A stretch of DNA of 29,949 nt from Phenylobacterium aquaticum (GCF_947378715.1 NZ_CANCLE010000031.1:1-29949); one strand, 5' to 3'; positions 15,274 through 22,510 are shown, numbered from the stretch's first letter. Numbers and translations: made by a program. Notes: generated by a model not told the origin, from the sequence alone.

Positions 15274-16113
15274 TTATGGCGTCTTGGCGTCCAGCATCAG
15301 CATGGGGTCGAGGTTGCGGCCATGCCACTTCATCCGCCAGCACAGGTGCGGGCCGGTGGCCCGGCCCTCCTTGCCGACCGCGCCGATCACCTCGCCGCGC
15401 CGCACGGTCTGGCCGACCGCCACGTCGATGCGCGACTGATGCAGGTAGCAGGTGATCAGCCCCTGGCCGTGATCGATCAGGGTCAGGCCGCCGTCGAAAT
15501 GCAGGCCGGTCTCGGCGAAGGACACCACGCCGCCGGCCGGGGCGCGGATCGGCGTTCCCACGGGCGCGGCCAGGTCGTCGCCATAGTGCGGCTTCTTGGG
15601 CTCGCCGTTCAGGATCCGCTGGCCGCCGAACCGGGCCGCGAGGCGATAGGTCTTCACCGGGGTGATGAACCCCTGACGGAAGTCGTCCAGATCGGCCAGG
15701 CTGGCGAACCCCACCGCCTTGCGCGTCACCTCGGCGGCGATGCGGGCCAGCAGGGCCTCGTCGGTGGGCGAGACCTGATCCTCGGGCAGTCCGTCGATGC
15801 GCTGGATGTTGAAGTCGCCCGGCGCGATGGCGGCGATGTGGGTCGCTTCGCCATCCTCCGTGACCACGCGGATCCGGGCCTGTGGGCCCGCGTCGCGATC
15901 AAAGCCCACGATGAAATAGCCACTCCGAGAGGCCAGGCCCTCGGCCACGTCGTCGACGAACAGCTGGGCGCGGGGCTGGGTGCGGCCCATGACGAAGCCG
16001 CCCTGCTGGAAGCGGCCGGACAGGGCCAGACCCGGGGCGGCCGCGCGCGCCGGCAGCCCCAGGGCGGCGAGGCCCAGCCCGGCGAGGGCGCGGCGGCGGT
16101 CGAGACCGGTCAG
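15274..16113 (-). CDS. Secreted M23-family (LytM-like) metallopeptidase, predicted CTG start
   Basis: Peptidoglycan peptidase of the lysostaphin/LytM family, about 279 residues. From the proposed CTG at 16113 the N-terminus reads (M)TGLDRRRALAGLGLAALG, then PARAAAPG: twin Arg, a hydrophobic core and an Ala-x-Ala site, so it is exported. The C-terminal domain carries HYGDDLAAP (His176, Asp180), YLHQSRI (His225) and GPHLCWRM (His256, Cys258); the usual HxH is HxC here. No ATG, GTG or TTG lies in frame between the upstream stop and 15990; starting at ATG 15990 would delete the whole signal peptide. The CTG overlaps the TGA of the DUF2093 gene (CTGA) and has GGAAGGA about nine bases before it. 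Confidence 0.85.
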   Translation of the reverse strand: MTGLDRRRALAGLGLAALGLPARAAAPGLALSGRFQQGGFVMGRTQPRAQLFVDDVAEGLASRSGYFIVGFDRDAGPQARIRVVTEDGEATHIAAIAPGDFNIQRIDGLPEDQVSPTDEALLARIAAEVTRKAVGFASLADLDDFRQGFITPVKTYRLAARFGGQRILNGEPKKPHYGDDLAAPVGTPIRAPAGGVVSFAETGLHFDGGLTLIDHGQGLITCYLHQSRIDVAVGQTVRRGEVIGAVGKEGRATGPHLCWRMKWHGRNLDPMLMLDAKTP

Positions 16114-16334
16114 GTCTGGGTTTCCTTCCAGCGCGCCAGGGATTCCGCCGGTCCGGCATAGGCTTCCTGCAAGGGCGCGCTCCAGTAGCGCAGGGCCTCC
16201 AGGGGGATCTTCACGCCGGACACCGCGCAGGCCACGTAGCGGCCGGGCTTCAGCACCACGAATTCACCGTCGCCATAGTGGACGACGGCCAGGTCGGCGG
16301 GAGAGCCCGGAAGGTTGCGGTCGTGTGCGTTCAT
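16110..16334 (-). CDS. DUF2093 domain small protein
   Basis: A 74-residue protein of an alphaproteobacterial family of unknown function. The core LAVVHYGDGEFVVLKPGRYV, then CAVSGVKIPLEALRYWS, followed by EAYAGPAESLARW matches DUF2093, usually about 70 residues. ATG 16334 gives MNAHDRNLPGSPADL; an in-frame TTG at 16343 would add three residues and is less likely. It is 28 bases downstream of xseA and overlaps the M23 peptidase start, so the three genes form an operon. The single Cys, with no CxxC pair, argues against a zinc ribbon. Confidence 0.85.
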   Translation of the reverse strand: MNAHDRNLPGSPADLAVVHYGDGEFVVLKPGRYVACAVSGVKIPLEALRYWSAPLQEAYAGPAESLARWKETQT

Positions 16335-16362
16335 GGGCGCCAATGTAGCGCGCCTGGGCCGA

Positions 16363-17964
16363 TCAGAACAGGTCGCCCTGATTGGGCGGCGTGACGGGGC
16401 TGCGCGGGGCGCGGGTCATCAACGGCTTGGGGCGCGGCGCCGGGGTCAGCGTGACGCCCGGATCGGCCTCGCCATCGATCACCGCCTGGCGAGCCTGATC
16501 GGCGAACACCAGCTGGACCGCCTCCCCGCTGGCCAGCGACCCGCCCTCGCGGACCAGGCTGCCATCGGCCCGATGCACCCGGGCGAAGCCGCGCTTCAGG
16601 GGCGCGCTGGGATCGACCGAAGCGTGCAGCTTGGCCAGGCTGGTCAGCCGCTCGGACAGTCGCGCCAGACCCCGATCCAGGGCCGGCTGCAGGCGGACGG
16701 TCAGCCGGCTCAGGCTGTCGGCCTGGATCTGTTGCGGCCGTTGCAGCAGCACCGGCGCCAGCCGCGCGCTCAGCCGGGCCAGTTCCGTGCGCTGCACCGA
16801 GACATTGCGCTCCAGCCCGGCGCCCAGGCGCGCGCCGACCCCGGCCAGCCGCTCGGCCTGGGCCTGCTGCGGTCTTTGTAAGAGAAGCGGCGACAGCCGC
16901 GAGCCGACCCGCACCAGCTCGGTGCGGTGGACGGCGACATTGCGGTCCAACGCCGCCCCCAGCCGGCTCTTGACCAGATTGAACCTCTGGCTGGCCAGCT
17001 CGACCAGGTCCGGAACCCGGGCCAGGCTGCGCTCCAGGGTGGCGATACGGCCGCGCCGGTCCTCGACCAGCCGGCCGCCATGGCGGTGCAGCCGGGCCGA
17101 CAGGTCGCCGATGGCGGCGCGCAACTCGGCCAGGACCGGGGTGGCGATCTCGGCGGCGGCGGTCGGCGTCGGCGCGCGGCGGTCGGAGACGAAGTCGATC
17201 AGGGTGGTGTCGGTCTCGTGGCCCACGGCCGAGATCAGCGGGATCTGCGAGGCCGCCACGGCGCGGGCCAGGGTCTCGTCATTGAAGGCCCAGAGGTCCT
17301 CGACCGAACCGCCGCCCCGGGCGACGATCAGCACGTCGGGGCGGGGCAGGGGGCCGTCGGCCGGCAGGGCGTTGAATCCCTCGATGGCGGCGCGGACCTG
17401 GGCGGCGGCGGCGTCGCCCTGGACCACCACCGGCCAGACGATCACCCGGCAGGGCCAGCGGTCACGAATGCGATGCAGGATGTCGCGGATCACCGCCCCG
17501 GTCGGGCTGGTGATCACGCCCACGACCGAGGGCATCTCGGGCAGGGCCTGCTTGCGGGCGGGATCGAACAGGCCCTCGGCCTGCAGCTTGGCCTTCAGCC
17601 GTTCCAGCTGGGCCAGCAGGGCGCCGATGCCGGCGGCCTCCATGGTCTCGATGATGATCTGATAGCGGGAGCCGGCCGGATAGGTGGTGATCTTGCCGGT
17701 CACCACGACCTCCAGCCCCTGTTCGGGCCGGACGGACAGATTGCGGACCGAGCCCTTCCAGACCACCCCGTCGATGGCGGCGCGCTCATCCTTGAGCGTC
17801 AGATAGACGTGGCCGTTGGAATGGAAGGTGACCTTGGACAGCTCGGCCCGCAGGCGCACAAAGCCGTATTGGTCTTCCAGGGTGCGCTTCAGCGCGAAGG
17901 CCAGCTCGGATACGGAATAGGGCTTGGCGTTGCCCTCGGCGATGTCGGAGCCGGTGTCGGTCAT
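16363..17964 (-). CDS. xseA: Exodeoxyribonuclease VII large subunit
   Basis: Large subunit of the nuclease that degrades single-stranded DNA to oligonucleotides, working with XseB (not in this window). The 533-residue protein has an N-terminal OB-fold DNA-binding part (about 14-110, with FHSNGHVYLTLKDE), then the catalytic part with VVGVITSPTGAVIRDILHRI, VARGGGSVEDLWAFNDE (Asp and Glu) and SAVGHETDTTLIDFVSDRRAP, TPTAAAE. A long coiled-coil follows with two clear 46-residue repeats (331-376 and 377-422, sharing RNV.V.RTEL and LLQRPQQ), then the C-terminal SAPLKRGFARVHRADG. At 533 residues it exceeds E. coli XseA (456), partly through the repeats. ATG 17964 is preferred; the frame extends to 18000 without family similarity. 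Confidence 0.96.
   Translation of the reverse strand: MTDTGSDIAEGNAKPYSVSELAFALKRTLEDQYGFVRLRAELSKVTFHSNGHVYLTLKDERAAIDGVVWKGSVRNLSVRPEQGLEVVVTGKITTYPAGSRYQIIIETMEAAGIGALLAQLERLKAKLQAEGLFDPARKQALPEMPSVVGVITSPTGAVIRDILHRIRDRWPCRVIVWPVVVQGDAAAAQVRAAIEGFNALPADGPLPRPDVLIVARGGGSVEDLWAFNDETLARAVAASQIPLISAVGHETDTTLIDFVSDRRAPTPTAAAEIATPVLAELRAAIGDLSARLHRHGGRLVEDRRGRIATLERSLARVPDLVELASQRFNLVKSRLGAALDRNVAVHRTELVRVGSRLSPLLLQRPQQAQAERLAGVGARLGAGLERNVSVQRTELARLSARLAPVLLQRPQQIQADSLSRLTVRLQPALDRGLARLSERLTSLAKLHASVDPSAPLKRGFARVHRADGSLVREGGSLASGEAVQLVFADQARQAVIDGEADPGVTLTPAPRPKPLMTRAPRSPVTPPNQGDLF
16698..16974 (-). repeat. Tandem 138-bp duplication inside xseA
   Basis: Codons 331-376 and 377-422 of xseA are recognisable copies: D/E-RNV-x-V-H/Q-RTEL and LLQRPQQ-x-QA recur at a spacing of exactly 46 codons. 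A third, degenerate partial copy (RLQPALDRGLARLSERL) follows at about 424-440. The copies lie in the coiled-coil region, so length change there need not destroy the nuclease. Confidence 0.8.
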
Positions 17965-18032
17965 GCCAGGGACGTTAGCGGGAGCCGGGCCGAAACCCAA
18001 ACCCCCGCCAACTCATCCCCAACGGATATTCG

Positions 18033-18082
18033 AGAGCCCTCGCCGAAAAGTGGGAACCGCTTTTCGGATTCACGAGGGCTCT
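18033..18082. repeat. CCGAAAAGTG palindrome C (50-nt core, GATTC inside)
   Basis: Same layout and spacing as palindrome A: outer arm AGAGCCCTCG, inner arm CCGAAAAGTG, loop GGAAC, inner arm CGCTTTTCGG (one G-T pair), bulge ATTCA, outer arm CGAGGGCTCT. The outer arm differs from A at several positions, each compensated on the other side. It lies between gcrA and xseA, just after the gcrA stop, where it could end or attenuate the gcrA transcript. GATTC is at 18067-18071. Confidence 0.9.
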
Positions 18083-18095
18083 AACTTCAATGTCC

Positions 18096-18608
18096 TTAGA
18101 TGTAGCGGCGCAGCGAGCGGGCCAGTTCCGAGGCGCCCGAGCGCTTCTTGGTCTGGGCTGGCTGATAGGCGACGCGGGCGTGTTCGCCGCAATAGGGGCC
18201 GTCCGACTGGCGGCGGCCGCAGAAGGTGAAGCCGTCGCTGGACGGATCGCCGATCGGCCACTTGCACATGTGGGCGCCGAGGGTGAGCACCGTGGCCGAG
18301 CCAGGGGCTTCATCAATGTAGCGGACCGGAGCCGGCGCCGGGGCGGCGTTCTGGGTCGCGACGGCCATGGGTTCGGCGATGCGGCGCGGGGCGGCGGGCT
18401 GGGCGGCCGGACGCTGCGGACGCGGCGCCTTGAACACCGGGCGGGCGGGCTTTGAGGGTGCGGCGCGGCCCGACAACCCCAGGCGGTGAACCTTGCCGAT
18501 CACAGCGTTGCGGGTGACACCGCCCAGCTGTTTGGCGATCTGGCTGGCCGAGAGGCCATCCTGCCAGAGCTTCTTCAGCGTCTCGACGCGCTCGTCAGTC
18601 CAACCCAT
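18096..18608 (-). CDS. gcrA: GcrA cell-cycle regulator
   Basis: Cell-cycle transcription factor of Caulobacterales and other Alphaproteobacteria that works with RNA polymerase sigma70 at promoters carrying CcrM-methylated GANTC. The 170-residue protein begins with the highly conserved MGWTDERVETLKKLWQDGLS, then ASQIAKQLGGVTRNAVIGKV and HRLGLSGRA (DNA-binding helices, residues 1-48). A Pro/Ala/Arg-rich linker (about 50-100) follows, and a C-terminal Cys-containing sigma-binding domain with CKWPIGDPSSDGFTFCG and YCGEHARVAY (Cys115, Cys130, Cys140, His143). The Shine-Dalgarno GGAGG is correctly placed before ATG 18608. A near-consensus CtrA box and a possible DnaA box lie upstream, as expected for a gene that CtrA represses and DnaA activates in Caulobacter. 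Confidence 0.97.
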   Translation of the reverse strand: MGWTDERVETLKKLWQDGLSASQIAKQLGGVTRNAVIGKVHRLGLSGRAAPSKPARPVFKAPRPQRPAAQPAAPRRIAEPMAVATQNAAPAPAPVRYIDEAPGSATVLTLGAHMCKWPIGDPSSDGFTFCGRRQSDGPYCGEHARVAYQPAQTKKRSGASELARSLRRYI

Positions 18609-18719
18609 GTTTCCGCCTCCACCGCGCTTATCACAAATCCCGGCGGCGCCCCCGCGGCCTGGCCAGGATCAACATCTTGTGGCGTTTCGTTTTCTCGCCA
18701 CCAGCAACTACCAGATATC

Positions 18720-18735
18720 GTAAACAGTTCCTTAA
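18720..18735 (-). promoter_or_regulatory. CtrA-like box upstream of gcrA
   Basis: On the minus strand TTAAGGAACTGTTTAC has the CtrA spacing TTAA-N7-TTAAC with one mismatch (TTTAC for TTAAC). It lies about 112 bases before the gcrA ATG. CtrA is known to repress gcrA in Caulobacter crescentus, so the site is in the expected place. It could also act on the divergent permease gene. Confidence 0.55.
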
Positions 18736-18759
18736 TGACCACAATAGGCGCCCCCACCT

Positions 18760-18768
18760 TCGTCCACA
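18760..18768 (+). promoter_or_regulatory. Possible DnaA box between gcrA and the permease gene
   Basis: TCGTCCACA differs from the DnaA consensus TTATCCACA at two positions but keeps the CCACA half. DnaA activates gcrA in Caulobacter, so a box in this gap would make sense; on sequence alone the match is weak. Confidence 0.25.
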
Positions 18769-18836
18769 GAAACAACATGTAGCGTCGCACTGTCGCACCC
18801 TTGGGCGCTCTTGCGCTGGCGCGCGGGAGCGCGCAC

Positions 18837-19667
18837 ATGGCGGATATGAAGGATATGCCCGCTTCCGAAGCCGTCCTGCCGCCGGAACCCCGCAACTACC
18901 ATGGGGTGAACTGGGCGGGGCTCCAGACCCTCTACATGCGCGAGGTCCGCCGGTTCTGGAAGGTCGGCATGCAGACGCTCGCCGCCCCGGTGGTGACCTC
19001 GCTGCTCTATATGATGGTCTTCGTGGTCGCCGCCCAGGGCGCGCGGCCGCCGGTGCATGGGGTGGCCTTCGGCACCTTCGTGGCGCCCGGCCTGATCATG
19101 ATGGCTATCCTCAACAACGCCTTCGCCAATTCGTCCTCCAGCCTGCTGCAGGCCAAGATGAACGGGCTGATCGGCGACTTCCTGACCCCGCCGCTCACCC
19201 CGCCGGAACATGTGGCCGGCTTCGCGCTCGGCGCGGCGACCCGGGGCATATTGGTGGGCGTGGTGACCGCCGTGGTGGTCATGCCCTTCGCCCATGTGCC
19301 GGTGACCCACCTGTGGGCGGTGCTCTATTTCGGCCTGGGCGCGGCCCTGATCCTGGGCCTGCTCGGCGTCATGGCCGGGCTGTGGGCCGAGAAGTTCGAC
19401 AATATGGCCGTGGTGACCAACTTCATCGTCATGCCCATGACCTTCCTGTCGGGCACCTTCTATCTGGTCGACCGCCTGCCCGAGCCGTTCCGGTCGGGCA
19501 GCCACTTCAACCCGTTCTTCTATCTGATCGACGGGTTCCGCTATGGCTTCATCGGCCACGCGGAAGGCTCGCTCTATACCGGCGTCTTGATGACCGCCGG
19601 CCTCGTGGTGGCCCTGACCTCGGTCTGCCTGTGGATGTTCGAGACCGGCTACAAGATCAAGACCTGA
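18837..19667 (+). CDS. ABC-2 type transporter permease, no adjacent ATPase gene
   Basis: A 276-residue integral membrane protein of the ABC-2 (YadH/NodJ-like) family, which exports drugs, polysaccharides or lipids. Six hydrophobic segments are visible, including TLAAPVVTSLLYMMVFVVAA, LIMMAILNNAFANS, GILVGVVTAVVVMPFA, AVLYFGLGAALILGLLGVMAG, FIVMPMTFLSGTFYLVD and LMTAGLVVALTSVCLWMF. The signature LSGTFYLVDRLPEPF...NPFFYLIDGFRYGFIG is typical of the family. ATG 18837 follows GGGAG by eight bases; a TTG at 18801 is also in frame. The ATP-binding partner is neither upstream (gcrA) nor downstream (an MFS gene), so it must be elsewhere. Substrate unknown. Confidence 0.92.
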   Translation: MADMKDMPASEAVLPPEPRNYHGVNWAGLQTLYMREVRRFWKVGMQTLAAPVVTSLLYMMVFVVAAQGARPPVHGVAFGTFVAPGLIMMAILNNAFANSSSSLLQAKMNGLIGDFLTPPLTPPEHVAGFALGAATRGILVGVVTAVVVMPFAHVPVTHLWAVLYFGLGAALILGLLGVMAGLWAEKFDNMAVVTNFIVMPMTFLSGTFYLVDRLPEPFRSGSHFNPFFYLIDGFRYGFIGHAEGSLYTGVLMTAGLVVALTSVCLWMFETGYKIKT

Positions 19668-19775
19668 GGCGCTCTCGAAGGCCCCCGAGAGGCTTGGCGT
19701 CCGCGCCCGCCCATGACTAAGCTCAGACCCTAGCGACCGTCGGCGTCAGACCGGTTGGCGCAGGGGGGCGAGGAC

Positions 19776-21020
19776 ATGACGGCGATCACGGATCGGGCTG
19801 GCTTGAAGCCCGTGGAGCTTGGGGTGGCGGTCGTGCCGCTGCTCGCGCTGGCGGTGTTCATCAACTATGTCGACCGGGGCAATCTCGCCACCGCCGCGCC
19901 GCTGATCAAGGATCAGCTGCACCTGTCGGCGACCCAGATCGGCCTCCTGCTCTCCGCCTTTTTCTGGAGCTACATGCCCGGCCAGCTGATGGCCGGCTGG
20001 CTGTCGGAGCGGATCAACGCCTATCGCACCCTGGCGCTCGGCCTGGCCATCTGGTCGGTGGCCACCATCGCGTCGGGCCTGGCCGGAGGGTTCATGTCGC
20101 TGATCGTGCTGCGCATCGTGCTGGGCTTTGGTGAGAGCGCCGCCTTCCCCTGCAGTTCCAAGCTGCTCGCCCAGCACCTGCCGCATGACAAGCTGGGCGC
20201 GGCCAATGGGCTGATCGGCGTCGGCCTGGCCCTGGGCCCGGCCTTCGGCACCTTCGCCGGCGGCCTGCTGATGGCCAGGCTGGGCTGGCGGCCGGTGTTC
20301 CTGCTGTTCGGCCTGGTGTCGCTTCTGTGGCTGGTCCCGTGGCTGATCTCGACCCGTGAGGCCTCGGCCGAGGCGACCCGCGCGCCTGCCGCGCCGGCCC
20401 CGTCGTTCCGGGCGATCCTGGCCAAGCGCGAGGCCTGGGGCGCCAGCCTCGGCCACTTCTGCAACAACTACGCCTTCTATTTCGTGATCTCCTGGCTGCC
20501 GCTCTATCTGGTCAAGGCGCGCGGCTTCAGCGTCTCGCACATGGCCGAGGTCGGCGGGCTGATCTATGTGGTCTACGCCGCCAGTTCGATGACCGTGGGC
20601 TGGGCCACCGACCGCTGGATGCAGGCCGGCGCCAGCGCCAATCTGGTCCGCAAGACCACGATCTGCACCGGCCTGATGCTGACCGCCGGGGCGATGATGG
20701 CCTGCGCCATGGGCGACGCCCGCACCTCGGTGATCAGCCTGTTCGTGGCGGGCGCCGCCTTCGGCTTCGGCACCCCCAACATCTTCGCGATCGGCCAGAC
20801 CCTGGCCGGCCCGGTTGCGGCGGGCAAATGGGTGGCGGTGCAGAACGTGTTCGGCAGCCTGGCCGGCATCATCGCCCCGATCATCACCGGCGCGGTGGTC
20901 GACCGTACGGGCCAGTTCTCCTGGGCCTTCGCCATCGCTGCGGCCATGGCCCTGCTGGGCGTGGTCGGCTGGGGACTGGTGATCCGCAAGGTCGCCCCGG
21001 TCAGCTGGGCGCAGGCCTGA
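19776..21020 (+). CDS. MFS transporter, anion:cation symporter (ACS) type
   Basis: A 414-residue major facilitator with about 12 predicted membrane segments. Marks include the first helix LLALAVFINYVDRGNLATAAPL, which is the ACS-family pattern N-Y-x-D-R-x-N, FFWSYMPGQLMAGWLSERI, RIVLGFGESAAFPCSSKL and IAPIITGAVVDRTGQFSWAF. ACS carriers move organic anions such as hexuronates, galactonate, phthalate or tartrate with protons; the substrate is not evident. ATG 19776 is preferred to TTG 19755. It stands alone between an ABC-2 permease and argD and shows no link to a catabolic operon. Confidence 0.92.
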   Translation: MTAITDRAGLKPVELGVAVVPLLALAVFINYVDRGNLATAAPLIKDQLHLSATQIGLLLSAFFWSYMPGQLMAGWLSERINAYRTLALGLAIWSVATIASGLAGGFMSLIVLRIVLGFGESAAFPCSSKLLAQHLPHDKLGAANGLIGVGLALGPAFGTFAGGLLMARLGWRPVFLLFGLVSLLWLVPWLISTREASAEATRAPAAPAPSFRAILAKREAWGASLGHFCNNYAFYFVISWLPLYLVKARGFSVSHMAEVGGLIYVVYAASSMTVGWATDRWMQAGASANLVRKTTICTGLMLTAGAMMACAMGDARTSVISLFVAGAAFGFGTPNIFAIGQTLAGPVAAGKWVAVQNVFGSLAGIIAPIITGAVVDRTGQFSWAFAIAAAMALLGVVGWGLVIRKVAPVSWAQA

Positions 21021-21081
21021 GGACGGCGTGTCATCGGGGTGACGTGAAAACCCGTCAAACCCCGGCCCCATAGGCTTTTGT

Positions 21082-21113
21082 TTGACAACCGGGCGTTCGG
21101 CGTTGAAAACGCC
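21082..21113 (+). promoter_or_regulatory. Possible promoter and hairpin ahead of argD
   Basis: TTGACA at 21082-21087 is a full -35 match, but no clear -10 follows at 17 bases. GGCGTTGAAAACGCC at 21099-21113 is a six-base-pair inverted repeat with a three-base loop and could be an operator or leader hairpin. It lies about 60-90 bases before the argD start. Confidence 0.3.
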
Positions 21114-21173
21114 AAGCCTTCAAGTCCCCGCCGCCCCGCGCCGGGGACGCTATCTTTTGAGAAGGCTTCCACC

Positions 21174-22400
21174 GTGACTGAAAAGACGGCGACGCAAAGC
21201 CCGCCCGTTCCCAGCGATCACATCATGGGCGTGTACAACCGCACCCCGCTGGCGTTCGAGCGAGGCGAGGGCGCGCGACTTTTCACCACTGACGGGGAGG
21301 CCTATCTCGACTGCATGGCCGGCATCGCGGTCAATGCGCTTGGCCACGCCAATCCCAAGCTGGTGCAGGCGGTGAAGGACCAGGCCGAGAAGCTCTGGCA
21401 CGTCTCCAACATCTTCACGATCCCCGGCCAGGAAAAGCTCGCCAAGGTGCTGACCGACGCGACCTTCGCCGACGTGGTGTTCTTCACCAATTCCGGCGCC
21501 GAGGCCGTGGAGTGCGCCATCAAGACGGCGCGCAAGTATCACTGGGCCAAGGGTCACCCCGAGCGCATCGACATCATCGGCTTCGACGGCTCGTTCCACG
21601 GCCGCACCCTGGCCGCCGTCAACGCCTCGGGCAACGCCAGCTATCTGGAGGGCTTTGGCCCGCCGATGCCGGGCTTCATCCAACTGCCCTTCGACGACAT
21701 GGAGGCCCTGAAGGCCGCCGTCGGCCCGACCACCGCGGCGATCATCGTCGAGCCGGTGCAGGGCGAGGGCGGCGCGCGCTGCCTGTCGGTGGAGAGTCTT
21801 CGGGCGCTGCGCCAGCTGTGCGACGAGACCGGGACCCTGCTGATCCTCGACGAGATCCAGTGCGGCCTGGGCCGCACCGGCAAGCTGTTCGCCTATGAGT
21901 GGGCCGGCATCGAGCCGGACATCATGGCGGTGGCCAAGGCGCTCGGCGGCGGCTTCCCGGTCGGGGCCTGCCTGGCCACGGCGGAGGCGGGCTCCGGCAT
22001 GACCGTCGGCTCGCACGGCTCGACCTATGGCGGCAATCCGCTGGCCATGGCTGTCGGCCTGGCGGCCATGGAAGAGCTGAACAGCCCCGAACTGCTGGCC
22101 CATGTCCGCGAGGTCGCCGGCTATTTCACCCAGCAGTTCGAAGGGCTGAAGACCCGCTTCCCAGACGTCGTCGCCGACATTCGCGGCAAGGGCCTGTTGA
22201 TCGGCCTGAAGCTGGTGACCCCGAACCGCGAATTCATGCAGCACGCCCGCGACCAGCACCTGTTGATCGCCGGTGGCGGCGACAACTGCGTACGCCTGCT
22301 CCCCCCGCTCAACCTCACCCTCGAAGAGGCCCGAGAGGCTGTGGAGAAACTGGAGCGCGCCTGCGAAGCCGCTCGCGCCCAGGCCAAGGCCGCCGCCTAG
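21174..22400 (+). CDS. argD: Acetylornithine (and succinyldiaminopimelate) aminotransferase
   Basis: PLP-dependent class III aminotransferase converting N-acetylglutamate semialdehyde to acetylornithine, and often acting in lysine synthesis. The 408-residue protein opens MTEKTATQ and shows MGVYNRTPLAFERGEGARLF, GIAVNALGHANPKLV, FFTNSGAEAVECAIKTARKY, SFHGRTLA, EPVQGEGGARCL, LLILDEIQCGLGRTG, the PLP-lysine segment AVAKALGGGFPVGACL, and HGSTYGGNPLAMA, all hallmark blocks. GTG 21174 is chosen because GAGAAGG precedes it by a good distance and homologues begin here; the frame is open upstream to 21078 but that part is not family-like. argF follows after 110 bases, forming an arginine operon. Confidence 0.97.
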   Translation: MTEKTATQSPPVPSDHIMGVYNRTPLAFERGEGARLFTTDGEAYLDCMAGIAVNALGHANPKLVQAVKDQAEKLWHVSNIFTIPGQEKLAKVLTDATFADVVFFTNSGAEAVECAIKTARKYHWAKGHPERIDIIGFDGSFHGRTLAAVNASGNASYLEGFGPPMPGFIQLPFDDMEALKAAVGPTTAAIIVEPVQGEGGARCLSVESLRALRQLCDETGTLLILDEIQCGLGRTGKLFAYEWAGIEPDIMAVAKALGGGFPVGACLATAEAGSGMTVGSHGSTYGGNPLAMAVGLAAMEELNSPELLAHVREVAGYFTQQFEGLKTRFPDVVADIRGKGLLIGLKLVTPNREFMQHARDQHLLIAGGGDNCVRLLPPLNLTLEEAREAVEKLERACEAARAQAKAAA

Positions 22401-22403
22401 TCC

Positions 22404-22498
22404 ATCCATTTCCGGCGGAGGCCGGGACTCAAACAACAGGATTCTCGCGACCAGGCGGAACCTGGACCCCGGGGCTATTTCCCCGGGGAAGCGGGAAT
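22404..22498. repeat. Hairpin-rich intergenic element between argD and argF
   Basis: The gap holds three stem-loops: CCGGC/GCCGG (22412-22425), CCAGG/CCTGG (22451-22465) and CCCCGGGG/CCCCGGGG (22467-22488), with a 12-bp palindrome TTCCCCGGGGAA at 22479-22490. Its conceptual translation in one frame gives an FPAEAGTQ-like and WTPG-like peptide, a pattern I associate with degraded copies of dispersed proteobacterial intergenic repeats. GANTC sites are at 22426 and 22440. It may alternatively be an operon-internal stabiliser or attenuator. Confidence 0.5.
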
Positions 22499-22510
22499 TG
22501 GGGGATCGCA

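Noticed and set aside
21899..22510. Upstream extension of the argF frame
   Set aside because: It overlaps argD in another phase; ATG 22511 has a ribosome site and gives the family's normal N-terminus.
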